Assembly: GCF_000337175.1 (NCBI RefSeq)
Contig: NZ_AOIJ01000063.1
Coordinates: forward strand, 17,373-81,372
Origin: Natrinema gari JCM 14663
GTDB lineage: Archaea > Halobacteriota > Halobacteria > Halobacteriales > Natrialbaceae
Reading direction: 5' to 3'
DNA length: 64,000 nucleotides
Translations under genes and position numbers: made by a program
The notes under the pieces: model-generated
The model's input: only the letters and a program-made list of their open reading frames with translations
Databases searched by the model: none
Told to the model about the DNA's origin: nothing
Part shown: positions 36,144 through 45,364 of the stretch, piece by piece
How the letters are laid out: the number at the start of each line of letters is the position of its first letter
Position numbering within the stretch: position 1 is the stretch's first letter

Positions 36144-36578
36144 TTACTGTGTCGTCTGCAGGTCCCGCTCGAGCGCGCGCTGTAGGTTCCGAAGCTCGGC
36201 GTCGAGGTTTCGCTTGAAGAACTTCTCGACGCCCGGTAGTTTGCCGTCGACGACGAAGTGATTCTCGAGGCACGCGCCGTCCGCGGTCTCGACGATGTCG
36301 TGTTCCCCGGTCACGTCCAGCACTTTGGATTTCCCGACGAATTTTACGTATTCGGGCGGTCTGCGTGTGACGTCTTTCGTGCTGACGGTCACGGTTTTCC
36401 GCACGAGCGGGATGGGCAGTTCCACGTGCCAGGTCACTCGTCGGCCGTCGGAATCGTCGACGGTGTACTCTTGGACGACACTGATCGCCCGCGCGCGGTT
36501 CGCCGGATCGGCGATGAACTCCCAGACCCGCTCGGGCGACGCCGCCACGTCGAACGACCGGTCGACCCGTACAGTCAT
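36144..36578 (-). CDS. SRPBCC/START-like ligand-binding protein
   Basis: Encodes 144 aa from ATG at 36576-36578 (MTVRVDRSFDVAASPERVWE). The N-terminal strand-helix pattern VAASPERVWEFIADPANRA is the hallmark of the SRPBCC fold; the C-terminal long helix is KFFKRNLDAELRNLQRALE. Such proteins bind hydrophobic ligands. TATA CTTTTTATC (minus strand, 36601-36609) is 27 nt upstream, so the start is leaderless. The nitrilase gene follows closely. Confidence 0.85.
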   Translation of the reverse strand: MTVRVDRSFDVAASPERVWEFIADPANRARAISVVQEYTVDDSDGRRVTWHVELPIPLVRKTVTVSTKDVTRRPPEYVKFVGKSKVLDVTGEHDIVETADGACLENHFVVDGKLPGVEKFFKRNLDAELRNLQRALERDLQTTQ

Positions 36579-36701
36579 GCTCCTACGTGTGCGATTGTCG
36601 GATAAAAAGACCGTGGACCGCGTGCGAGTGCCATCCGATTCGAACGGCACTGTCGGGTCCCGGTTGGAACGAAGCCGGACCGGTCGTCGGCCACAGACCA
36701 G

Positions 36702-36926
36702 TCAACTGATCGTTACTTTCCAGGTCGTCGACCGCGCCCGACCCCATTTCTCGATGTCGACTTCGTCTGCCTTCTCCGCGAGGTGGGGAAGGCGGACGCC
36801 GACCTGTTTCGACGAGAGTCCGATTGCGTTCGCGATGTTCTTCGCCCGGAAGTACTGCTCGCCACGGGCGGCACTCTCGCGGAGGTACGAGATGATTCGC
36901 TGCTCTTCGTCGGAGTAATCGGTCAT
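36702..36926 (-). CDS. small winged-helix protein (DUF7123-like)
   Basis: Encodes 74 aa. Residues 5-60 form a winged helix: DEEQRIISYLRESAARGEQY, then RAKNIANAIGLSSKQVGVRL as the recognition helix, and a short wing WGRARSTTWKVT. The N-terminal tyrosine/aspartate motif and size fit a haloarchaeal transcription-regulator family. Targets unknown. The gene is monocistronic, with TATA-like GTTAAGAG further upstream near 36960-36970. Confidence 0.78.
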   Translation of the reverse strand: MTDYSDEEQRIISYLRESAARGEQYFRAKNIANAIGLSSKQVGVRLPHLAEKADEVDIEKWGRARSTTWKVTIS

Positions 36927-37039
36927 CGTCCGTATGCTACTGTAGGGCGTCGCCGGTCTTAACTCTTAACGGCCCGATACGGCCCCGATCGAACGTGGCT
37001 CATCACCCGATCAGTGGATCGATCGTCGCCGCTGTGAGT

Positions 37040-37225
37040 TCAGTGCCAGTAGAGGTGGATGCCGACGACCGCCAGCGAGCTAAAGAGGACGGCCGCGGCG
37101 AAGCCCCACGCCGCCGTCACGTCCGGTGCACCGGCATACATCAACAGTGCGCCGATCACTGCGAGTGCCCCCAGTGCAAGCGCCAGTCCAACGCCCTTGT
37201 CCGTCGCCTCGGTTTCCGTAGCCAT
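37040..37225 (-). CDS. 61-aa membrane protein (DUF7525-like)
   Basis: Encodes 61 aa from ATG at 37223-37225 (MATETEATDKGVGLALALGA). Two hydrophobic helices (about 10-29 and 35-57) are joined by GAPDVTAAW, and the protein ends IHLYWH. TATA box GTTAAGAG (37248-37255, minus strand) is 27 nt upstream, supporting this start over the one at 37264. Function unknown. Confidence 0.68.
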   Translation of the reverse strand: MATETEATDKGVGLALALGALAVIGALLMYAGAPDVTAAWGFAAAVLFSSLAVVGIHLYWH

Positions 37226-37339
37226 GCTCGAGCGTTGTGTATGGGGTCTCTTAACTTCACTCATTGCTGACCGATCGCCCGGCCGACCGGCGCGGTCGAT
37301 CGGTCGCAGACGGGGACTCGGCCCACCTCGTCGCGTCGA

Positions 37340-38371
37340 TTATTTGATCGTGGTGTGGACGGACTCCTCGTTGAGCGCGAGGTTGGCCGCGATTTCGGCG
37401 TTTCGCATCGCGTACTGAGCGGTCTGCTGGAGGCTGACCAGCACCTCTCGGATCCGCAGCAGATCCTCGTTGTCCATCTCCGGCAGCCCCGTGAGGATCT
37501 CCTGCTCGAGGTCGGAGATATCGTGGAACAGCGCCCGGACCTCGTTGGACTTGTCGTAGTCGCGTTCGACGGCCGCCTCGACGGCGCGGGACGTGATTTC
37601 GTCGACCAGTTCGTTCAACTCTCGGATCTCCCGCATGACCGTACTGTCGACGTTCAGGGTGTGCCCCTCGGTCTCGATGACGATGTCGGCGATGTCCTCG
37701 CCGTTGTCCGCGGTGAGCTCGAGGTTCTTCGCGATCGACCGGTAGCCGATCAGCGGGAACCCGGTGTTCAGGCCGACCGCTCGTGCGAGGTTGGGGTTCT
37801 GGTACGCAGTGAAGATCAGGCGCAGCAACAGGACGAAGATCTTGTTCGCCTGTCGCTCCCGGTTCAAGGCGCGCTGTGCGAGATCGGGGTTGCCGTGGGC
37901 TAAGGCCTTGATCCCCTCGCCGCGCATCGTCTGGCCGGTTCGCTCGAGGCGCTCGAGGAGGTTATCGAGCGTGAAGTCCTCGGGGTCGACCGAGCAGCGA
38001 ATCGAGATGCTCTCGGGGGTTTCCTCGATGACGCCAAGCCCCATCAGTTGGGTTTCGGCCTGATAGACCGCGTTGATGTGGTCGGACTCGAGGGCTCCGT
38101 CCTCGCGTTCGATGCGGATGATGCGCCGGCCGAGGACGTACTGGGCGACGATCGCACGCTCGACGGCGTCGGCGTCGAGTTCGTCGGTGTGAATGATCGC
38201 TTCCGTCTCTTCCGAGTTGGCGGATTCGGGCATCACGGTCAGCGTCCCTTTGCCGCTGGTTCGAAGCGAGACTTCGTCCCCTTTCTCGACGCCGTGTTCG
38301 GACGCCCACTCCGCCGGGAGCGTCATCGCGAGCGTCGACGGACCGAGTCGTTGCACTTTCCGCGTTTCCAT
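37340..38371 (-). CDS. AbrB-PhoU domain protein, phosphate-signalling regulator
   Basis: Encodes 343 aa from ATG at 38369-38371 (METRKVQRLGPSTLAMTLPA). Residues 1-50 form a SpoVT/AbrB swapped-hairpin DNA-binding domain (LPAEWASEHGVEKGDEVSLR). The remainder is two PhoU helical repeats (for example FTLDNLLERLERTGQTMRGE and VDSTVMREIRELNELVDEIT). Haloarchaeal proteins of this build are regulators linked to phosphate uptake. No pst genes are in the window. The product may sense phosphate status and bind DNA directly. Confidence 0.88.
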   Translation of the reverse strand: METRKVQRLGPSTLAMTLPAEWASEHGVEKGDEVSLRTSGKGTLTVMPESANSEETEAIIHTDELDADAVERAIVAQYVLGRRIIRIEREDGALESDHINAVYQAETQLMGLGVIEETPESISIRCSVDPEDFTLDNLLERLERTGQTMRGEGIKALAHGNPDLAQRALNRERQANKIFVLLLRLIFTAYQNPNLARAVGLNTGFPLIGYRSIAKNLELTADNGEDIADIVIETEGHTLNVDSTVMREIRELNELVDEITSRAVEAAVERDYDKSNEVRALFHDISDLEQEILTGLPEMDNEDLLRIREVLVSLQQTAQYAMRNAEIAANLALNEESVHTTIK

Positions 38372-38523
38372 GGCAGACCGTAGGACCGACTCGACCTTAG
38401 TCCTGACTATACTCTCATTATCGAGGGACAAATGGTTATACGGTTAGGTATATTGCCCGATTCACACACCTCCTTATATCATTCCGAGTAAGGGGTCTGC
38501 GCCGTCGTCGCGGCGGGGTTGCA

Positions 38524-39702
38524 TTAGACGACCGTGACGAGTCGGGTCGTAAACCGGCCGGTCCGCACTCGCAGCCAGCCACGGAGTTCGTCGTCGACCG
38601 CTGCGTCGTCGGTGTCGACGCGCAGTGACTCGATGTCGTCGAGTTTCTCGCCGGCGGCGACGACCGCGATGTCGTCGGCTCGCCGGATCACTGCCGGGGA
38701 GATCTGGTGATTGCCGCGACCGAACACGAACCCCTGTCCCCCGATCGGCGAAACGACGATCGTGACCGGGTCCGCGAGAACGTCGAGAATGTCCGCTTCC
38801 GCGGCGTCGCGAGCGAGTAGTTCCCCGTCGGCTGCCGACGCGGTCGTCCCGTCGCCTCCCACCGTGTTCGCTGCACGCCAGACATCGACGCCCAGCGGGG
38901 TGGGGTTGATCCCCAACTCCGTCTCGATCGCGCCGACGGTACTGCCGGGGCCGAAGACGTAGGTTCGTCCCGGTTCGACCTCTCGAGCGAACCCCGCGGC
39001 CAGCGAGTCGACGCTCCCGCTCGAGACCTGCTTGCCCGACTGGACGGCCGGGGCGACGGGGACGGGGACGACTGCTTTCAGTTCCGTTCGAACCGTTCCC
39101 TCGCGGTACGCGTCCTCGTCGATGTCGTTGACTTCGCGGGGCTCGACGCGGTCGAACTCGGCGGCGATCCGGCCGGCGTCGGCCGGCGTCACGCCGAAGA
39201 CGGACGAATAGATCTTGACGCCGGCCGGCACGCCGAGCATCGGCGTCTCCCCGGCCGCGTCGCCCTCCGCGTCGAGCACCTCGGCGACGTCGACGGCGGT
39301 GCCGTCGCCGCCGACGAAGAAGACGAGGTCGATGTCGTGCTCGAGGAGCGCTCGAACGGCCGCGCGGGTATCGGCCGCCGTCGTCTCCGCGGTTGCAGGA
39401 TCGCTGGCGATCGCGGCCCCGTCCGACACGGTTTCGCGGTCGCTTTCGGACGGATCGTAGACGACGGTGGGTTCGTAGCCGGCGTCCCTCACCGCGCGTT
39501 CGCCCATCACGCCCGCGGCGGTGTAGACGGTGAGCGAGGGCGCACGCCGGTGTACCGATCGCAGCGCCTCGCGCGCACGGGCCGGCGCTCGTGGCTCGGC
39601 ACCGCGGCGACGCGCCTCCGCGACGTTTCCGTCGGTTCCCTTCAGTCCGACCCGTCCCCCCATCCCCGCGATCGGGTTGACGACGACGCCGATGGACTCC
39701 AT
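38524..39702 (-). CDS. ATP-NAD kinase / AcoX-like protein
   Basis: Encodes 392 aa from ATG at 39700-39702 (MESIGVVVNPIAGMGGRVGL). The NAD-kinase/diacylglycerol-kinase signature VVFFVGGDGTAVDVAEV-type block reads LVFFVGGDGTAVDVAEVLDA, and a second glycine-rich stretch is VSPIGGQGFVFGRGNHQISP. The length, larger than NadK, and the GNHQISP motif place it in the AcoX-like group. It may phosphorylate NAD or another nucleotide; the true substrate is unclear. Confidence 0.82.
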   Translation of the reverse strand: MESIGVVVNPIAGMGGRVGLKGTDGNVAEARRRGAEPRAPARAREALRSVHRRAPSLTVYTAAGVMGERAVRDAGYEPTVVYDPSESDRETVSDGAAIASDPATAETTAADTRAAVRALLEHDIDLVFFVGGDGTAVDVAEVLDAEGDAAGETPMLGVPAGVKIYSSVFGVTPADAGRIAAEFDRVEPREVNDIDEDAYREGTVRTELKAVVPVPVAPAVQSGKQVSSGSVDSLAAGFAREVEPGRTYVFGPGSTVGAIETELGINPTPLGVDVWRAANTVGGDGTTASAADGELLARDAAEADILDVLADPVTIVVSPIGGQGFVFGRGNHQISPAVIRRADDIAVVAAGEKLDDIESLRVDTDDAAVDDELRGWLRVRTGRFTTRLVTVV

Positions 39703-39854
39703 GGAAGGACGTGGGGTCGCCAATGGGAAAGCCGTATCGCAGACCGGTCATCGGGTCCGTCTCTCGGGAATCGGCCCCGCCCGCAGCATGACCCGGGCCG
39801 AGGGATCGGCGCGGTTTCTGAAAGGTTAAGAGGGATGCGAACCGATCGCAGACC

Positions 39855-39989
39855 ATGTCCGCACTGATCGACGCTGCCGTTCTCACGACGGAAACGGAAC
39901 CGGTACTGCCGATGCAACTCGTCGGCTGGGGCGCGCTCGCCCTGGGCCTGCTCGTGACGGTCGCCTGGCTGCTCTCCTTCTACCGCTAA
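39855..39989 (+). CDS. 44-aa single-TM protein
   Basis: Encodes 44 aa: MSALIDAAVLTTETEPVLPM, then one hydrophobic helix (QLVGWGALALGLLVTVAWLL) ending SFYR. TATA-like GGTTAAGAG near 39824-39832 lies 27 nt upstream, giving a leaderless transcript. The stop overlaps the end of the convergent CinA-like gene by 4 nt. Function unknown; it resembles small membrane proteins associated with larger complexes. Confidence 0.62.
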   Translation: MSALIDAAVLTTETEPVLPMQLVGWGALALGLLVTVAWLLSFYR

Positions 39990-40687
39990 CCCCGATCGCG
40001 GCGTTCCGGCGAGTCGACCCGCTCGCGGAGCCACGCGGCCGCCTCCGCGACGGTCGCCTCGTCGGTTCCCTCGAGCTCGATCCGGACCGATTCGCCCGGA
40101 TAACTCCCGACGGAGACGTCGAACCGCTCGCGGAGGTCGGCGATCCGATCGAGCAGTGCGCTTTCGGGCTCGTCCGCGACGACCGCGTCTCGGTACGTCT
40201 GCGTTCCGGTGAACTCCTCGACGATCGATTCGAACATCGCCTGCATCTCCGACGGAACGCCGGGAAGGACGTAGATGCCCTCGAGAGCCGCGCCGGGAGC
40301 GACGCCCGCCTCGTTGTGCAGCGCTCGCGCCCCCGCCGGGAGGTCCGCCGTTCCCGCCGCGAGGTCGTCGCGGGTGTACCCGTCCTCCTCGAGCCAGGCG
40401 AGGGCGACCGCGTGTTCCTCGACCGAGCGCCCGAGCGCGGCCGCGACGCCGGCCATGGTCACGTCGTCGTGGGTCGGTCCGAGCCCACCGGTGACGATGA
40501 CGGCGTCGTACTCGGCGCGGTACTCGTTGACGACGCGGGCGATGTCGCTGACCCGATCCGGGACCGTGGTCACTCGCTCGACGGCGACGCCGCGATCGTC
40601 GAGCCGTTCACAGAGCCACGTGGCGTTCGTGTTCGTCGTTCGTCCGGCGAGCAGTTCGTCCCCGACCGTTACGACCGCGACGTTCAT
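39986..40687 (-). CDS. CinA-type MoaB/Mog domain protein
   Basis: Encodes 233 aa from ATG at 40685-40687 (MNVAVVTVGDELLAGRTTNT). The MoCF-biosynthesis fold is recognised from TVGDELLAG, VIVTGGLGPTHDDVT and LPGVPSEM. This matches the N-terminal domain of CinA (ADP-ribose pyrophosphatase or competence/damage type); no C-terminal amidase domain is present. The role in haloarchaea is probably nucleotide repair or cofactor related. The start at 40714 is less likely, because M10 begins the conserved strand. Confidence 0.85.
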   Translation of the reverse strand: MNVAVVTVGDELLAGRTTNTNATWLCERLDDRGVAVERVTTVPDRVSDIARVVNEYRAEYDAVIVTGGLGPTHDDVTMAGVAAALGRSVEEHAVALAWLEEDGYTRDDLAAGTADLPAGARALHNEAGVAPGAALEGIYVLPGVPSEMQAMFESIVEEFTGTQTYRDAVVADEPESALLDRIADLRERFDVSVGSYPGESVRIELEGTDEATVAEAAAWLRERVDSPERRDRG

Positions 40688-40874
40688 ATCGCCCCGTTCG
40701 AGCCCGCTCCTCAAATGGGTCTCGCCCTCGGCCTCGACGCCGCCGGCGTCGCGATCGTGCCCTCGGTCGAAGATGTTTTAATTACAGAGACATATAGTTC
40801 ACATTGACTATCATATTCCCGAGTACTCACAGCAACCATAAGATTCAATCCTGATAATTGGTAAGGGGGAGAGT

Positions 40875-41231
40875 ATGTCTCGGAGTCGGACGGAATACGA
40901 CGAGGTGGATTCGACCGTCGTTCTCTCTGCATTAGGGAGTAAATATAGCGCAGAGATACTCTGTGCAGCGGGAACACCGAAATCCGCGCAGGCACTGAGC
41001 GAAGACATCGAGATCCCGATCGCGACCTGCTATCGCCGGATCGAAGAACTCGTCGACGCCGGACTGTTGACCTGCGAAGGACGACAGCTCTCGGAAGAGG
41101 GTCGACGAACCAACATTTATCGACGAACGTTGGACGAGATCGAAATCGACTTCTCCGGCGACCTTCCCGCGTTCTCACGGAAACACCGCACCGAGGCCAA
41201 AAACAGGCTACAGGATCAACTCGAGGACTGA
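40875..41231 (+). CDS. ArsR-like winged-helix transcription regulator
   Basis: Encodes 118 aa. Residues 14-90 form a winged helix: STVVLSALGSKYSAEILCAA, then SAQALSEDIEIPIATCYRRI as the recognition region, and wing SEEGRRTNIYRRTLDEIEID. Such haloarchaeal ArsR-type proteins are often one-gene regulators. The upstream DNA (40770-40850) is AT-rich, with tttaattacagagacatata and repeated TATA-like elements. No partner gene. Confidence 0.82.
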   Translation: MSRSRTEYDEVDSTVVLSALGSKYSAEILCAAGTPKSAQALSEDIEIPIATCYRRIEELVDAGLLTCEGRQLSEEGRRTNIYRRTLDEIEIDFSGDLPAFSRKHRTEAKNRLQDQLED

Positions 41232-41455
41232 ACGGACCTCTTTCCAACCGTGTTCGCCCGGCCTGTGCACAACCGAGGGGAAGCACTGGTCGATCGGCGT
41301 TCCGTTTTTTCCACGACTCGGCTTCGGTGCGTCACCGGCGTGCCGTTACGGCACGTCGCAGTCCGCCGTGCGACGGTCGTCCCGGTCCCCTCCTGTCGGT
41401 TTTCGACTGTGCCCGTACCACCGGGGCCGCTCCGTCGCCATCGGCGTTCGGCCAT

Positions 41456-41477
41456 CCTTAAGTATTCTCGAGAGAAT
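41456..41477 (+). promoter_or_regulatory. queD promoter with inverted-repeat operator candidate
   Basis: TATA-like CCTTAAGTA (41456-41464) is centred 26 nt before ATG 41486. Overlapping it, ATTCTC-GA-GAGAAT (41464-41477) is a perfect 6-bp inverted repeat between the TATA box and the start, where a repressor could block transcription. Confidence 0.5.
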
Positions 41478-41485
41478 ACAAAGGT

Positions 41486-41953
41486 ATGACCGAATCAGCT
41501 ACGGATCGCGACGCGGCGACGGACGATGCAGTCGTTGGGACCCCTCGCGTCCTCCACGTCGGTCACGACCGGCCGATCCGGATCAGCGCCGGGCACCGAA
41601 TCCGACACCACGATGGCAAGTGTTCGCGGCCCCACGGCCATAACTACGAGATCGCCGTCACCGTTGCGGGTCACCTGTCCGACGAGGGCTGGGTAGCGGA
41701 CAAGGGGGATATTACCGACGTGATATCGGAGTGGGACCATATGTTCCTGCTCGAGGCCGGCGACCCCCTCGTCGAGGCCTTCGAAGCGGCTGGTGACGCC
41801 GACGGCGTCGTCGTCCTCGAGCAGCCGCCGACGGCCGAAGTGATGAGCGTGTTGCTGGAACGGAAACTCGAGGCGGCCCTGCCCGAGACGGTCACCGAGG
41901 TCGCCGTCCGGGTAAACGAGACGAGCGAACTCTGCGGCGGCAGCGAGGTCTGA
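41486..41953 (+). CDS. queD: 6-carboxytetrahydropterin synthase QueD
   Basis: Encodes 155 aa. PTPS-family zinc ligands are His37 (RISAGHRI) and His50/His52 (CSRPHGHNYE), with catalytic Cys46. EWDHMFLL (82-89) and a C-terminal VNETSELCG carry further active-site residues. It converts dihydroneopterin triphosphate to 6-carboxy-tetrahydropterin for 7-deazaguanine (archaeosine, preQ0) synthesis. It is the first gene of queD-queE-queC; the next ATG follows the stop by 1 nt. Confidence 0.93.
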   Translation: MTESATDRDAATDDAVVGTPRVLHVGHDRPIRISAGHRIRHHDGKCSRPHGHNYEIAVTVAGHLSDEGWVADKGDITDVISEWDHMFLLEAGDPLVEAFEAAGDADGVVVLEQPPTAEVMSVLLERKLEAALPETVTEVAVRVNETSELCGGSEV

Positions 41954-41954
41954 G

Positions 41955-42749
41955 ATGCCGGTTTCCGATTCCGCCGACCGAGCGTCCGACATCGAGACGG
42001 ACGCCGCCGAAAGCGCCGAGGAAACGGCTGCGGGCCTGCCGATCAACGAACTGTTCTACTCCCTGCAGGGGGAAGGCACCCTGGCCGGCGTTCCGTCGGT
42101 GTTCGTCCGCACGAGCGGGTGCAACCTCCGCTGTTGGTTCTGTGATTCCTATCACACCTCCTGGGAGCCGACCCACGCCCGGATGAGCCTCGCGGAGATC
42201 CTCGCGGAGATCGAGTCCCACGACGCCGACCACGTGGTCCTCACCGGCGGCGAACCGCTGCTCCACGAGGGAAGCACGACGCTGCTCGAGGCCCTCGACG
42301 AGCGCGGCTATCACACGACCGTCGAGACCAACGGGACGATCTACCGGGACGCGCCGATCGATCTCGCGTCCGTGAGCCCGAAACTCGCGAGCAGTACGCC
42401 GACGCCCGACCGCGACCCCACCGGCGACGGCGAGTGGGAAGCGCGTCACGAAACCGACCGGATCGATATGGACGCCCTCGCCCGACTCGTCGAGAGCTAC
42501 GATGTCCAGTTGAAGTTCGTCGTGACCGACGATGGCGACATGCCGGAGATCCGTGAGTTGCTCGCGGATCTCCGGGCCGCCGCCGACGTTCCGGTCAGTG
42601 ACGACGACGTGCTCCTGATGCCCGAAGGGGCGACCCGGGACCGTCTCGCTGAGACCCGTACTCGCGTCGCGGAGCTCGCGATGGAGTACGGCTTCCGCTA
42701 CACGCCGCGACTGCACGTCGACCTCTGGAACGACGCCCCCGAGACGTAA
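41955..42749 (+). CDS. queE: 7-carboxy-7-deazaguanine synthase QueE
   Basis: Encodes 264 aa. The radical SAM cluster motif is CNLRCWFC (Cys56, Cys60, Cys63), preceded by the QueE-specific NELFYSLQGEG. The SAM-binding GGEP motif is VLTGGEPLL, and the C-terminal MPEG block is typical. It rearranges carboxytetrahydropterin to CDG. The acidic N-terminal extension (residues 1-25) is a common haloarchaeal trait. It lies 1 nt after queD and 35 nt before queC. Confidence 0.94.
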   Translation: MPVSDSADRASDIETDAAESAEETAAGLPINELFYSLQGEGTLAGVPSVFVRTSGCNLRCWFCDSYHTSWEPTHARMSLAEILAEIESHDADHVVLTGGEPLLHEGSTTLLEALDERGYHTTVETNGTIYRDAPIDLASVSPKLASSTPTPDRDPTGDGEWEARHETDRIDMDALARLVESYDVQLKFVVTDDGDMPEIRELLADLRAAADVPVSDDDVLLMPEGATRDRLAETRTRVAELAMEYGFRYTPRLHVDLWNDAPET

Positions 42750-42784
42750 TCACGACACCGCCGTCACCACAACTCGAGATCACG

Positions 42785-43519
42785 ATGACCGACGCAACCA
42801 CCGACGCGCCGACCGACGCATCGACCGCCAACCGCGCCGTCGTCCTCCTGTCTGGCGGGATGGACAGCGCCACCGCCGCCGCCGAGGCCCGCGACCGTGG
42901 CTACGACCTCTATTGCCTGCATACCTCCTACGGCCAGCGCACCGAAGACCGCGAACTCGAGTGTGCCCGCCACCTCGCCGACCACTTCGACGCGGCGGAC
43001 TTCCTGCGGATCGAGACGGGGCATCTCTCGGCGATCGGTGCCTCGAGTCTCACGGACGACGAGATGCCCGTGGCCGACGCCGATATGGAGAGCGACGAAA
43101 TTCCCTCGTCGTACGTCCCCTTCCGGAACGCGAACCTGCTCGCGATGGCCGTCTCCTATGCCGAAGCAAACGACTGTGACGCGGTGTTCATCGGCGCACA
43201 CAGCGAGGATTTCTCCGGCTACCCCGACTGCCGGCCCGCGTTCTTCGAGGCCTTCGAGGAGGTCGTCGATGTCGGAACGAAACCCGAGTCCGACGTCTCG
43301 ATCGAAGCCCCGTTCGTGGAGTGGTCGAAGACCGATATCGCCGACCGGGGGATGGAACTCGACGTGCCCTACGAACACACCTGGAGTTGCTACCGCGAGA
43401 ACGAACCGGCTTGTGGCACCTGCGACGCCTGTGCCTATCGGCTGCAGGCGTTCCAGAACATCGGGGTTCGCGATCCGATCGAGTACGCCGAGCGACCGTC
43501 GTACGCCGACGACGCGTAG
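42785..43519 (+). CDS. queC: 7-cyano-7-deazaguanine (preQ0) synthase QueC
   Basis: Encodes 244 aa. The PP-loop SGGMDS (23-28) binds ATP. The zinc site uses Cys202, Cys210, Cys213 and Cys216 (SCYRENEPACGTCDAC). It ligates ammonia to CDG to give preQ0, which arcTGT inserts into tRNA D-loops to make archaeosine. It completes the three-gene operon; folE and tgt are not in the window. Start ATG 42785 precedes an Asp/Thr-rich leader, then the conserved NRAVVLLSGG. Confidence 0.94.
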   Translation: MTDATTDAPTDASTANRAVVLLSGGMDSATAAAEARDRGYDLYCLHTSYGQRTEDRELECARHLADHFDAADFLRIETGHLSAIGASSLTDDEMPVADADMESDEIPSSYVPFRNANLLAMAVSYAEANDCDAVFIGAHSEDFSGYPDCRPAFFEAFEEVVDVGTKPESDVSIEAPFVEWSKTDIADRGMELDVPYEHTWSCYRENEPACGTCDACAYRLQAFQNIGVRDPIEYAERPSYADDA

Positions 43520-43717
43520 CGGCGCGATCCCGGAGCCGTTCATCGCCGATCCCGCGCGCACCGAGTCGGGCGTGGTCGCGACCGGGTCCGGCTCGTAGAC
43601 CGCGGTCGCGGACACCACACCCGGGTCCGAAACGCCGCCGCTGATTTCCTCGTCGACTGGCCCGGACGCGGGTGCGGCGGTGACGCCAGCGGCCGTGCTC
43701 GAGACGGCGGCGGTCGC

Positions 43718-44350
43718 TCACGCCAGTCGGTCGCTCGCCGCTTCGAACTCCGCACGGGTATTTATGTTTTCGAAGGACGCGAGCGGTGCGTCCTCGCGGA
43801 GTTCGTCCTCGTCGAGGACGACGTAGTCGAGGGTCAGCAGGGGCTCGGCGAGTTTGCGCTCCCCGCGCTCGAGGGCGCGCTCGCAGGCGTCGATCATCGG
43901 CACGACACGATAGACGGCCTGGGTGGTCTGGAACCATCGGTCGTCGAGCCGCGGTACTGCGGCCTCGTGGCCGGCGGCCCGCTCGAAGAGAGACGCGACG
44001 AGCGCCGGCTCGACGAAGGGCATGTCGCAGGCGACGACGGCGGCGTACTCTCCGGTCGCCGCCCGGAGGCCGGTCATGGTGCCCGCCATCGGTCCGCGGT
44101 CCGGCACCGGATCGACCGCGACCGTCGCGTCGGGCCCACCCGCGAGCGCGTCCTCGATCGCCGGGACCTGCTCCTCGCGGCAGTTGACGACGATTCCGTC
44201 GACGACCGGCTCGAGTCGGTCGACGACCCGCCGAACCATCGGCGTGCCGGCGAGCTCGGCGACCGCCTTATCGGCCTCGCCGAAGCGGGTCGAGTGACCG
44301 CCGGCGAGGACGACGCCCGTACGCTCGTCGCGGCCGGTTTCGCGGGACAT
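43718..44350 (-). CDS. mobA: MobA-like molybdenum cofactor guanylyltransferase
   Basis: Encodes 210 aa from ATG at 44348-44350. The NTP-transferase signature is GVVLAGGHSTRFGEADKAVA, with the metal-binding Asp in VVACDMPFVE and the C-terminal FENINTRAEFEA typical of MobA. It attaches GMP to molybdopterin for MGD-dependent oxidoreductases. The EamA gene lies upstream on the same strand, 58 nt away. ATG 44377 would add nine unconserved residues. Confidence 0.88.
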   Translation of the reverse strand: MSRETGRDERTGVVLAGGHSTRFGEADKAVAELAGTPMVRRVVDRLEPVVDGIVVNCREEQVPAIEDALAGGPDATVAVDPVPDRGPMAGTMTGLRAATGEYAAVVACDMPFVEPALVASLFERAAGHEAAVPRLDDRWFQTTQAVYRVVPMIDACERALERGERKLAEPLLTLDYVVLDEDELREDAPLASFENINTRAEFEAASDRLA

Positions 44351-44408
44351 GGTCGACCGTTCGTCCACCGGTGGCAAAAGGGTGCGGTCGCGCTCGCCAG
44401 CGGCCCCG

Positions 44409-45308
44409 TCAGTCGTTCCCGAGGGACTGCTCTCGCTCGAGCGTCGTCACGGCGACGCCCGCGAGCACGACGATGCCGCCACCGACCGTGATCGCGTCGG
44501 GGACCTCCGCGAGCAAAACGAACGCGAGCAGGGTTGCGCCGACCGGCTCGCCGAGCCAGGCCACGCTGACGACGACCGACTCGAGGTGGGCGAGAACCCA
44601 GTTGCTCACCGTGTGGCCGAGGATGCCGGGGCCGACGGCCAGACCGAGAAAGAGCAGCCACTCGCGAGTGGGGTAGCCGACGTAGGGGTGGCCCTGCGCG
44701 CCGACCAAGAGGAACAGGGCGATCACGCAGGCACCGTAGACGACGGTCACGTAGGGAAACACCGGAACTCGCTGCCGGATCGAGCGACCGGCGAGCGTGT
44801 AGCCGGCGACGGTCACCGCGCCAAGCAGGGCGAGGGCGTTGCCGTACGTCGTCGCGCCGGTGAGGGCACCGCTGCCGGCGTCGCCCAGCGACATTGCAGC
44901 GGCCCCGGCGATCGCGACGACGATCCCGACTCCAGTCGCACGGCTGATCCGTTCGTCCAAAAGGAGGGCGGCACCGAGCGCGACGAAGACCGGCTGGACC
45001 TGCACGATCGTGACGCTCGCGGCGACGCTCGTGTGATTGAGGCTCTCGAACCAGGACGCGAAGTGGATCGCCAGCGCGATGCCGGCCGCGACGGCCCCCA
45101 CGAGGTCGCGTCGCGAGAGCCGTGCGAAGGCCGCGCGGTGACGGGTGACCGCGATCGGGGCGACCAGTACCGTGGTAAAGAGCACCCGGTAGAAGGCTAC
45201 GACGGAACTCGGGGCCGCGCTCCAGCGCACCAGAATCGCGCTCGTACTCGCGGCGAACACTGCGACGGCGAGCGCGACCGCCGGTGTCGCCTCGAGGTCT
45301 CGGGTCAC
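44409..45308 (-). CDS. EamA/DMT family transporter
   Basis: Encodes 299 aa from a GTG start. Ten hydrophobic segments form two EamA repeats of five, with FYRVLFTTVLVAPI and FASWFESLNHTSVAASVTIV in the first and GILGHTVSNWVLAHLESVVV in the second. DMT permeases export metabolites or amino acids; substrate unknown. It is followed by mobA on the same strand; a shared transcript is possible, but no functional link is evident. Confidence 0.88.
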   Translation of the reverse strand: MTRDLEATPAVALAVAVFAASTSAILVRWSAAPSSVVAFYRVLFTTVLVAPIAVTRHRAAFARLSRRDLVGAVAAGIALAIHFASWFESLNHTSVAASVTIVQVQPVFVALGAALLLDERISRATGVGIVVAIAGAAAMSLGDAGSGALTGATTYGNALALLGAVTVAGYTLAGRSIRQRVPVFPYVTVVYGACVIALFLLVGAQGHPYVGYPTREWLLFLGLAVGPGILGHTVSNWVLAHLESVVVSVAWLGEPVGATLLAFVLLAEVPDAITVGGGIVVLAGVAVTTLEREQSLGND

Positions 45309-45364
45309 GTCCGTTTCGACTCGCCCGAGGGATCAAACGGGTTCCGAAACGGGCCGCGGGATCG

